Shown in pieces: positions 58,093 through 64,000 of a DNA stretch of 64,000 nt. Source of the DNA: Microbacterium sp. (GTDB taxonomy: Bacteria > Actinomycetota > Actinomycetes > Actinomycetales > Microbacteriaceae); NCBI GenBank assembly GCA_017306415.1, contig JAFKIL010000001.1, positions 992,001 to 1,056,000 on the forward strand, given 5' to 3'. How positions within the stretch are numbered: position 1 is the first letter of the stretch; each line of letters begins with the position of its first letter. Both the position numbers and the translations under genes were made by a program. The notes beneath the pieces were generated by a model. The model was not told where the DNA came from, did not search any database, and saw only the letters and a program-made list of their open reading frames with translations.

Positions 58093-59699
58093 GGGGTGCC
58101 TCCCTGATGGGTCGGTGGTGGTGTCGTATCTCCTCGCGATGCAGCGCCCAGCGCGGCATCCCGGACGGCGCCAGACACGACGAGCGCCGTCACGGCCTCG
58201 ATGTCCGGACTCACGAAGTGGTCGGGTCCCGGACCCGCCGCGACCGTGCGGATCAGGTCCCGCGCTGCCCCGGTGGCCGGGCCTGCGGACAGCGGCGCGC
58301 GCAGATCGAGCGCGCGAGCCCCGGTGATCAGCTCGATCGCCAGCACGCGGGCGAGTCCGTCGACGGCCCGGCGGAGCTTGCGCGCCGCCGCCCACCCCAT
58401 CGACACGTGGTCCTCCTGCATCGCGGAGGACGGGATCGAGTCGACGGATGCCGGGACCGCGAGCCGCTTCAGCTCGGAGACGATCCCGGCCGCGGCGTAC
58501 TGCGCGATCATCAGCCCGGAGTCGACCCCGACCTCGTCGGCGAGGAAGGGCGGCAGCCCGTGGCTGCGCGCGACGTCAAGCGCGCGGTCGGTGCGCCGCT
58601 CGGAGATCGATGCCAGGTCGGCCGTCGCGATGGCCAGGAAGTCGAGTACGTAGGCGATCGGCGCGCCGTGGAAGTTGCCGTTCGACCGGACCCGGCCGTC
58701 GGCCGTGATGACCGGATTGTCGACGGCCGCGGCGAGCTCGCGCGCGGCGACCAGGCGTGCGTGGTCGACCGTGTCCCGGGCCGCACCGTGCACCTGGGGC
58801 GTGCAGCGCAGCGAGTAGGCGTCCTGCACGCGCTTGTCCTCGGGACCCTTGTGGCTGGCGACCATCGGGGAGCCGGCGAGGAAGGCGCGGAGGTGGCCGG
58901 CGGACGCCGCCTGCCCGACCTGGGGGCGCAGCGCCATCAGGTCGGCGGCGAAGACGGCGTCGGTCCCCAGCTGGCTCTCGATCGACATCGCCGCCGCCAG
59001 GTCGGCCGTGGTGAGCAGCACGTCCAGGTCGTGGATGGCGAGCAGCAGCATCCCGAGCATGCCGTCCGTGCCGTTGATGAGCGCGAGCCCCTCCTTCTCG
59101 ACGAGCTCGAGGGGCGGGATGGATGCCGCGGCCAGCGCGTCCGCGGCCGGGATCGGCTCCGACGCGACACCCGTGACCGGATCGACGACCCGCACCTCCC
59201 CCTCGCCCATCGCCGCGAGGGCGAGGTGGGCGAGCGGCGCGAGATCCCCCGAGCAGCCGAGAGAGCCGTACTCGCGCACGATCGGCGTGATTCCGGCATC
59301 GAGCATCGCGGCGTACGTCTCCACGACCACCGGACGCACCCCGGTATGACCGGTCGCGAGGGTCTGGAGCCGCAGGAGCTGGAGGGCGCGCACGACCTCG
59401 GTCTCCACCTCGGCACCCGTGCCCGCGGCGTGCGAGCGGATCAGGCTCGCCTGGAGCTGCCTGCGGCGCTCGGGCGCGATGAACGTCGTCGCCAGCGCGC
59501 CGAAGCCGGTCGAGATCCCGTAGTGCGGGACCGGGTCGTCGGCGAGCGCCTCGACCAGTGCGCGCGTCCGTGCGACGCGGTCCAGGGCGCCGGGATCGAT
59601 CGCCACGGTCGCACCGTGCCGGGCGACGGCGACGACCTCGTCGGGACCGAGAGGGGCCGCACCGAGGACGACGGGCGCGGGGCGGTCTGCGGTGGTCAT
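58089..59699 (-). CDS. hutH: Histidine ammonia-lyase with Cys-Ser-Gly MIO triad
   Basis: 536 residues. Family marks: [27 protein letters not shown]-forming segment [18 protein letters not shown], and [24 protein letters not shown]. It deaminates histidine to urocanate, the first hut step. The MIO cofactor normally arises from Ala-Ser-Gly; here residue 149 is Cys (TGC, 59253-59255). Ser150-Gly151 are kept, so cyclisation should still be possible. First gene of the operon; GGAA about ten bases upstream is a weak ribosome-binding site. Confidence 0.96.
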   Translation of the reverse strand: MTTADRPAPVVLGAAPLGPDEVVAVARHGATVAIDPGALDRVARTRALVEALADDPVPHYGISTGFGALATTFIAPERRRQLQASLIRSHAAGTGAEVETEVVRALQLLRLQTLATGHTGVRPVVVETYAAMLDAGITPIVREYGSLGCSGDLAPLAHLALAAMGEGEVRVVDPVTGVASEPIPAADALAAASIPPLELVEKEGLALINGTDGMLGMLLLAIHDLDVLLTTADLAAAMSIESQLGTDAVFAADLMALRPQVGQAASAGHLRAFLAGSPMVASHKGPEDKRVQDAYSLRCTPQVHGAARDTVDHARLVAARELAAAVDNPVITADGRVRSNGNFHGAPIAYVLDFLAIATADLASISERRTDRALDVARSHGLPPFLADEVGVDSGLMIAQYAAAGIVSELKRLAVPASVDSIPSSAMQEDHVSMGWAAARKLRRAVDGLARVLAIELITGARALDLRAPLSAGPATGAARDLIRTVAAGPGPDHFVSPDIEAVTALVVSGAVRDAALGAASRGDTTPPPTHQGGTP

Positions 59700-59742
59700 G
59701 CGTCGATTCCACACCCCGCCCCTCGTGCGCGACAGGGGTTCG

Positions 59743-59766
59743 TGGCATCCTGTGTCTGATATGCCA
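59743..59766. promoter_or_regulatory. Candidate operator between hutH and its IclR regulator
   Basis: TGGCAT (59743-59748) and ATGCCA (59761-59766) form a six-base inverted repeat with 12 bases between, overlapping the start codon of the IclR gene, inside the 61-bp divergent gap. Weak evidence. Confidence 0.3.
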
Positions 59767-60525
59767 GACAAACCTCAGGTGCCGGCCGCCGATCAGACGC
59801 TGCGGATTCTGGGCTACCTCGCCCGCCAGCCCGGGCCCGTCGCCGCGGGCACGCTCGCGACCCAGCTCGGCATCCCCCGCTCGACGGTGTACTTCCTCCT
59901 CGCCGCCCTGCAGGAGCACGGTTTCGCGGTGCACGTCCCGGGCGAGCGCCGCTGGGGGCTCGGAACGGCGGCCTTCGAGCTGGCGGGCGGATACGCGCGT
60001 CAGCAGCCGCTCGCCCGCGTCGGCCGTCCGCTCGTGGCCGCCCTCGCCGATCGCACCGGCGAGAGCGCGCACCTCGCGGTGATGGCGGGGCGCGACGTGC
60101 TGTACATCGTGGAGGAGCGCGCGCCCCGCCGTCCCGCGCTCGTCACGGAGGTCGGGGTCCGGCTGCCCGCGCACCTCACGGCGACCGGGCGCGCGATGCT
60201 CGCCGCGCTCCCGCGGGAGCAGGTGCGCGCCCTGTATCCGGATGCCGCGGCCTTCGCCGATCGCACCGGTCGCGGTCCGCGCCGCCCGGCCGAGCTGCGC
60301 GAAGTCCTGCGGGAGACGCGCGCGAACGACCACGCCGCCGAGGACGGGGAGGTGAGCCCGGGCCTCCGCTCCGTCGCGGTGGCCGTCCGCGACCACGCGG
60401 GCTGGCCGGTCGCCGCGATCGCGGTGACCTGGCCCGAGGACGACCCGGTGGATCGCGTGCGGCTCGTCGACGTCGTGCGGCGGACGGCCGTCGAGTTGGA
60501 GCGCCGGATCCGCGGCGGCCGTTAG
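59761..60525 (+). CDS. IclR-family transcriptional regulator of hut genes
   Basis: 254 residues. N-terminal winged HTH (~10-75: QTLRILGYLARQPGPVAAG, TQLGIPRSTVYFLLAALQEHGF) and the IclR effector domain with GESAHLAVMAGRDVLYIVEE, LPAHLTATGRAMLA and GLRSVAVAVRDHAGWPVAAI. It is divergent from hutH and close to it, so it very probably controls the operon, with urocanate the likely effector by analogy. The ATG at 59761 is preferred to ATG/GTG codons at 59692-59700 because the extra residues overlap hutH and lack family similarity. Confidence 0.9.
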   Translation: MPDKPQVPAADQTLRILGYLARQPGPVAAGTLATQLGIPRSTVYFLLAALQEHGFAVHVPGERRWGLGTAAFELAGGYARQQPLARVGRPLVAALADRTGESAHLAVMAGRDVLYIVEERAPRRPALVTEVGVRLPAHLTATGRAMLAALPREQVRALYPDAAAFADRTGRGPRRPAELREVLRETRANDHAAEDGEVSPGLRSVAVAVRDHAGWPVAAIAVTWPEDDPVDRVRLVDVVRRTAVELERRIRGGR

Positions 60526-60534
60526 CGGACGACC

Positions 60535-60871
60535 GGACCGTCGATGAGCTCGGGCTTCGGCGTGCGGACCACGTCGACGGATGCCGGGGGCTCCCGGCCC
60601 CTCGGCTGCCATCGCGGCGCGGTGTGGGCGCACGACTCCGCGATCGTGACGCACGGGATGGCGCGAGCGGGGCTGCGCGACGCCGCTCTGATGTCGTCGG
60701 GCTGCTGTCGGCCGCCGAGGTGTTCGACTTCCGCATGCCCGGGCTGCACTCCGGCGATGCGCGGCGCACGGGGGGGCGCGCGGAGCGGGGATCCGACAGA
60801 CGGTTGCCCACGACCGGCCCGTACCCCGCGGCGTGTCGTCCGCAGGCTGGCTCGCCGCCACCGTCTCGTGA
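60535..60871 (+). pseudogene. Frameshifted remnant of a glycogen-debranching (amylo-alpha-1,6-glucosidase) gene
   Basis: Three pieces of one protein lie in successive frames. Frame from 60535: MSSGFGVRTTSTDAGG, then HRGAVWAHDSAIVTHGMARAGL. After a shift near 60690: GLLSAAEVFDFRMPGLHSGD and GPYPAACRPQA. After a second shift near 60852: WLAATVS then a stop. These are the well-known C-terminal motifs of bacterial amylo-alpha-1,6-glucosidases (SSGFG.RT.S, HxGxVWxHD, LxSGD, PYPAACRPQAW). The 5' two thirds are missing and IclR abuts it. Not functional. Confidence 0.8.
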
Positions 60872-60898
60872 CTCGAGATCGCGCGCGGCTGGGGTCTC

Positions 60899-61375
60899 TC
60901 AGTCGACCTTGGCGACCGTGCCCGAGGTGAGGCGCACGAGCTCGTCGTACGACAACGGGAAGACCGTGTGCGGCGTGCCCCCGGCCGCCCACAGCTCGGG
61001 GTAGACGGCGAGTGCCTCGTCGACGATCGTGGTCAGCGGCGCGGGATGGCCGGTCGGCGCCACGCCGCCGATCGCCTGCCCCGTGGCATCCCGGACCTGC
61101 TCCGGCGTCGCGCGGCGGATGGACGTGCGACCCAGTCGTTCGGCCAGCGCCGCCGTGTCGACGCGGTGAGCCCCGCTCGTCATGACGAGCAGCGGCTCGT
61201 CGTCGCTCCAGAACACGAGGCTGTTCGCGATCGCCCCCACCTCGACGCCGAGCGCCGCCGCCGCGAGCGCGGCCGTGGATGCCGCATCCGGGAGCACGAC
61301 GATCTCGCCGCCGATCCCCGCCGCACGCAGAGCGTCGTGGACGAGGCGGCTGCGGGCGGGGAGGTTCTCGCTCAT
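60899..61375 (-). CDS. YbaK/EbsC-type aminoacyl-tRNA deacylase
   Basis: 158 residues, YbaK/ProX-like editing fold. Motifs: ANSLVFWSDDEPLLVMTSGAHRVD with the family's central strand, and GQAIGGVAPTGHPAPLTTIVDEAL, which forms the substrate loop. Such enzymes hydrolyse mischarged tRNAs (Cys-tRNAPro and relatives). TAGGCT lies exactly six bases before the ATG. Confidence 0.9.
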   Translation of the reverse strand: MSENLPARSRLVHDALRAAGIGGEIVVLPDAASTAALAAAALGVEVGAIANSLVFWSDDEPLLVMTSGAHRVDTAALAERLGRTSIRRATPEQVRDATGQAIGGVAPTGHPAPLTTIVDEALAVYPELWAAGGTPHTVFPLSYDELVRLTSGTVAKVD

Positions 61376-61411
61376 GTTCCCAGCCTACGGGCGGGCGTCT
61401 CGCCGCTGACA

Positions 61412-61487
61412 GTCGGAAAAGCAGGCTGAACGGTCGCAACAGCTGCCCGCGACACCGCTCTCAGCCGATCGAGCCTGCTTCCCCGAC
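61412..61487. repeat. 76-bp palindromic element, copy 1 (3' of nuclease gene)
   Basis: Arms 61412-61427 (GTCGGAAAAGCAGGCT) and 61472-61487 pair over 16 bases with two mismatches. The inner 44 bases differ from copy 2. It lies eight bases beyond the stop codon of the DUF559 nuclease gene. Confidence 0.7.
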
Positions 61488-61495
61488 GATCCGCG

Positions 61496-62314
61496 TCAGC
61501 GAGTCGACCGGAGACCGAAGACCGCAGCCCGCACGAGTTCGGGCCGCCACATGATGTCCTCCGCGATGGGACGGTATGTGGCGTAGCCGAGCGACGCCGC
61601 GGCTTGATCCCGCCGACGATCACGGCGCTGCTCATCCCAACTCGAATGGTGCTCCCTGCTGTCGCATTCGATGATGAGCCATCCCTCGACCAGGAAGTCG
61701 ACTCGTCCCACTCCCTCGATCGGCACCTGCACCTCGAACGAGCAGCCCAGCGAACGAAGTATCAATCGCATCAACGACTCCGGACCCGACTCGGCGCGCG
61801 AGTCCAGAAGACCTCGGAGCCGGCGGTACCGGCGTGGAAGTGCAGCGAAGAGTTCGTCGAGGTCATCGCGATGAATGGCGTTGAGGTGCAGCGCTGAATC
61901 GATCGTCGCGACCGAGGCACGCGGATCCTGGCACAGCACCGCGTGGACCAGCGCATCGAGCACCTCGACCGAGAGCGCCTCGGGATGCGGACGACGCCGC
62001 AGCACATCGCGATGTACACGATGTCGGACGTGGATGTCAGGAAGACGGGCGGCGGTCCGTTCGATGTGAACATGGAGAGTCTGCACATCTCGTACGAAGA
62101 CCCCCAGGCGCCGGAGTTCTGACACACACGTGAGGCGGCCACGCAGTCGACCCGCCTCGATGCACGACTGGTCGGTTCCCGCCGGACAGAACGCACCGGC
62201 GCGAAGACGGACGAGGCGCCCCTCGCCGACCGCCGCGCGGACCTGTCGCTCGGTCAGTCCCCGCGTGCGGAGGTGTCGGGTTCTTATCAATGAGGGAATC
62301 GGCGCGGAGTTCAC
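61496..62314 (-). CDS. AbiEi-like winged-helix plus DUF559 (VSR-like) endonuclease protein
   Basis: 272 residues. The N-terminus (~1-90, RTRHLRTRGLTERQVRAAVGEGRLVRLRAGAF) is the AbiEi-type antitoxin wHTH. The C-terminus (~175-270) is a DUF559/VSR PD-(D/E)XK nuclease: Glu175/179, Asp206 in GRVDFLVEG, Glu216-x-Asp218 in IIECDSREHH, then a DRRRD helix. The GTG at 62314 is chosen since CACGAT lies exactly six bases upstream and inside a 19-bp perfect palindrome; the longer frame runs into a palindromic element. No AbiEii toxin gene is adjacent. G+C is lower than in neighbours. Function unknown; nuclease activity is inferred. Confidence 0.8.
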   Translation of the reverse strand: MNSAPIPSLIRTRHLRTRGLTERQVRAAVGEGRLVRLRAGAFCPAGTDQSCIEAGRLRGRLTCVSELRRLGVFVRDVQTLHVHIERTAARLPDIHVRHRVHRDVLRRRPHPEALSVEVLDALVHAVLCQDPRASVATIDSALHLNAIHRDDLDELFAALPRRYRRLRGLLDSRAESGPESLMRLILRSLGCSFEVQVPIEGVGRVDFLVEGWLIIECDSREHHSSWDEQRRDRRRDQAAASLGYATYRPIAEDIMWRPELVRAAVFGLRSTR

Positions 62315-62328
62315 GATTGAATCGTGAA
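62310..62328. promoter_or_regulatory. Perfect 19-bp palindrome over the nuclease start codon
   Basis: TTCACGATT-G-AATCGTGAA covers the start codon (62312-62314) and the CACGAT hexamer (62321-62326, minus strand). AbiEi antitoxins repress their own promoters through inverted repeats, so autoregulation by the encoded wHTH is likely. Confidence 0.6.
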
Positions 62329-62638
62329 CGCGCGTGCCGCGACCCCCGCCCGCCCTCTGAACATCCGTGGATCGCCGCGCCCATGGCGTCCCTGCGGAGG
62401 AGACGGTCGTTCGCGGCACCGGTCGGAAGAGCAGGCTGAAACGCATCCGAACGCCGTTCGAGCGCCCATCACTTCCGCCTCAGCCTGCTTTTCCGACAAG
62501 AGCGACCCCGCACGTACCGCGAACAGGCCGGCGGCCGGGTGGCCGCAGCCGGGCGGCGGGGGCACAATGGACGGTGGACGCAGCAAAGCCGCGGCGTCCA
62601 CCGAGCACAGCCCACAAGGCCAGCCGAAAGAGGTCGCG
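62315..62638. other. Gap between nuclease gene and amino-acid dehydrogenase gene
   Basis: 324 bp without a gene. It holds the palindrome at the nuclease start, the second 76-bp element (62422-62497), and a promoter-like CACAAT (62563-62568) for the dehydrogenase gene. Confidence 0.6.
62422..62497. repeat. 76-bp palindromic element, copy 2 (5' of nuclease gene)
   Basis: Arms 62422-62439 (GTCGGAAGAGCAGGCTGA) and 62480-62497 pair over 18 bases with one mismatch. Inside is a second perfect palindrome, CGAACG-C-CGTTCG (62448-62460). It has exactly the length of copy 1 and the same outer arms. Confidence 0.75.
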
Positions 62639-63706
62639 ATGACGCACACCCTGCCCCTGCCCGAATTCACCCACGAACGCGTGGAGGTGATCACGGGCTC
62701 GCGCAGCGGCCTGTTCCTCACCGTCGCGCTGCACTCCTCGGTGCTCGGCCCCGCTCTCGGCGGCGCTCGCCTGTGGACCTACGCGCACTGGAGCGACGCC
62801 CTGGGAGACGCACTGCGTCTGTCGGCGGCGATGACGCTCAAGAACGCCACGGCGGGCCTGGACGCCGGCGGTGGCAAGGCGGTCATCCGCCTGGCCCCGG
62901 ACACGGTGCTGGATGCCGAGTGGCGCCGCGCGGCATTCCTCGATCTCGGTGACGCGGTCGAGTCCCTCGGGGGCCTCTACCGCACCGCCGAGGACGTCGG
63001 CTCCACCACGGAGGACATGCTCGTCGTGAGCGAGCGCACCGCCCACGTCGTCGGGCTCCCCGACGCGGTCGGCGGCTCCGGCGAGCCGGCGGGTCCGACG
63101 AGTCTCGGCGTGTACGAGTCGCTCCGCGCGACGCTCGAGCGCGTCACCGGCTCCCCCGATGTCGCCGGGCGCCGCATCACGATCTCCGGCATGGGCCAGG
63201 TCGGCAGCCGCCTCGCGGTGCGCCTCGCGGCCGAGGGCGCGGTGCTCACCGTGACGGACGTGAACCCCGCCAAGCGCGACGTCGCCGTCCAGCTCGAGGC
63301 GTCGTGGGTCGACCCCGGCACAGAGCATCTCGTCGAGGCGGATGTCTTCGTGCCCGCCGGGATCGGCGGCATCCTCGACGACGAGGTCATCGCCGCCCTC
63401 GACGCGAAGGCGGTGTGCGGACCGGCCAACAACCCGCTCGCCGAGCGGGCAGGGGCGGAGCGGCTCGCGGAGCGCGGCATCCTGTACGCCCCCGACTTCG
63501 TCGTCAACGCCGGCGGCGTGATCTACCTCGACCTCGAGGCGAAGCGCATCGGCACCCGGGCCGAGATCATGGACCGCGTCGCACACATCGGCGACACGCT
63601 CCGCCGGATCTACGATGAGGCCGAGCGGCGCTCCGTCACACCGCTCGAGGCGGCCGAGAGCCTCGCCGCCGAGCGGCTGCGCAGCGGCTCCGGCATCCTC
63701 GCGTGA
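62639..63706 (+). CDS. Leu/Val/Phe dehydrogenase-like NAD-dependent enzyme
   Basis: 355 residues of the Glu/Leu/Phe/Val dehydrogenase family. Substrate-binding domain with GPALGGARLWTY and MTLKNATAGLDAGGGKAVI, where the catalytic Lys lies in the GGGKAV loop; NAD domain with ITISGMGQVGSRLAVRLA and the late CGPANNPLAE, GILYAPDFVVNAGGVIYL. It deaminates branched-chain amino acids to 2-oxo acids reversibly; size and motifs fit leucine/valine dehydrogenase. The ATG has AAAGAGG seven bases upstream. The following gene looks like an acyl-CoA synthetase. Confidence 0.9.
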   Translation: MTHTLPLPEFTHERVEVITGSRSGLFLTVALHSSVLGPALGGARLWTYAHWSDALGDALRLSAAMTLKNATAGLDAGGGKAVIRLAPDTVLDAEWRRAAFLDLGDAVESLGGLYRTAEDVGSTTEDMLVVSERTAHVVGLPDAVGGSGEPAGPTSLGVYESLRATLERVTGSPDVAGRRITISGMGQVGSRLAVRLAAEGAVLTVTDVNPAKRDVAVQLEASWVDPGTEHLVEADVFVPAGIGGILDDEVIAALDAKAVCGPANNPLAERAGAERLAERGILYAPDFVVNAGGVIYLDLEAKRIGTRAEIMDRVAHIGDTLRRIYDEAERRSVTPLEAAESLAAERLRSGSGILA

Positions 63707-63710
63707 CGGA

Positions 63711-63748
63711 TGCTGGGCCCGCGCCCGCTCGTGGCGCGGGCCGCAGCA
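63711..63748 (+). terminator. Terminator after the amino-acid dehydrogenase gene
   Basis: A perfect ten-base stem GGCCCGCGCC (63716-63725) with 63733-63742 around a seven-base loop, extended by CTG/CAG pairing across a one-base bulge. Confidence 0.7.
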
Positions 63749-63894
63749 CCGTGCCCGCCACCCTTCGGACTGAGTTCCACCGCGACTGACACCGACTCCC
63801 ACCTATCAGTGGACCCAGTCGTGGCATGATGGGGGCGAACGGCGACGGCGCCGGACCCGCGGCGTCGGTGCACGGAGAATCAAGGGAGAGCCTC

Positions 63895-64000
63895 GTGTTC
63901 CACAGTTTGCTGCCCGACGTCGAGATCCCGGACGTCAGCGTCTACGACTACCTGTTCGGCACGCTCACGGAGGAGGATCTGGCGCGGGTGGCGCTGATCG
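63895..64000 (+). CDS. Acyl-CoA synthetase / AMP-dependent ligase-like, 3' part outside window
   Basis: Only 35 codons are present. GTG at 63895 follows AAGGGAGAG (63881-63889). The start, LLPDVEIPDVSVYDYLFG, resembles the N-terminus of 4-coumarate:CoA ligase-like acyl-CoA synthetases (DVEIP...VYDYLF). Too little is visible for a firm call. Confidence 0.55.
   Translation, partial: MFHSLLPDVEIPDVSVYDYLFGTLTEEDLARVALI

Noticed and set aside
60544-60930. A 128-codon plus-strand frame as a real gene
   Set aside because: Only its first half matches a family; the match continues in other frames, so it is part of a frameshifted remnant.

Overview
The window is about 70% GC, almost fully coding, rich in GTG starts, and carries class Ib nrdHIEF, HspR-type (HAIR-like) operators, a protein O-mannosyltransferase and no CRISPR, rRNA or tRNA. 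It reads as chromosome from a high-GC actinobacterium. Gene content and start-site habits fit Microbacteriaceae (Microbacterium-like); this placement is inference from gene families, not from a marker gene.

Layout. 1-6.2 kb: 3' part of a protein mannosyltransferase, a KhtT/KhtU cation/proton antiporter pair with a possible small membrane protein, a YyaL-type thioredoxin-fold protein and an aldo/keto reductase. 6.2-15.4 kb: HrpA helicase, a quinone-reductase-like enzyme, a rhodanese divergent from an O-acetylhomoserine sulfhydrylase-like enzyme, a Gfo/Idh/MocA dehydrogenase and a NYN-LOTUS RNA-processing candidate. 15.4-23.6 kb: a ROK regulator and two tandem, paralogous XylFGH-like sugar ABC transporters, separated by a 442-bp gap holding an 86-bp hairpin element. 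23.7-31.7 kb: glutaminase coupled to an MFS carrier, ATP-dependent DNA ligase, a DHA2 exporter, two LLM flavin enzymes and a DUF805 protein. 31.8-39.7 kb: a ClpC-type ATPase under two HAIR-like sites, a membrane protein, a VOC protein, a 961-residue kinase/M23-like/aminotransferase fusion, a DUF3817 protein and a MarR regulator.

39.8-42.5 kb: a lower-GC, three-gene, overlapping cassette (Dam-type methylase, ParB-like protein, and an unknown protein with a HEPN-like tail) set directly behind nrdF. 42.5-46.4 kb: nrdHIEF, whose upstream region has a candidate NrdR box pair and four DnaA-box-like 9-mers. 46.7-52.8 kb: MFS carrier, a divergent gene pair whose start codons are 11 bp apart, acyl-CoA dehydrogenase, CsoR-like regulator, DUF445 protein, gamma-glutamylcyclotransferase-like protein and SixA-like phosphatase. 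52.8-60.5 kb: a complete histidine-utilisation operon (hutH-hutU-M20 hydrolase-hutF-hutI) with a divergent IclR regulator, taking histidine to glutamate via N-formylglutamate. 60.5-64 kb: a decayed glycogen-debranching gene, YbaK, an AbiEi/DUF559 nuclease bracketed by two 76-bp palindromic elements, a leucine/valine dehydrogenase-like enzyme and the start of an acyl-CoA synthetase-like gene.

Two places look most like undescribed systems: the Dam-ParB-HEPN cassette and the nuclease gene with its paired palindromic elements. A window-wide pattern is that 23 genes have an nAnnnT hexamer exactly six bases before the start codon, the layout of leaderless transcripts; it was used to choose many starts here.
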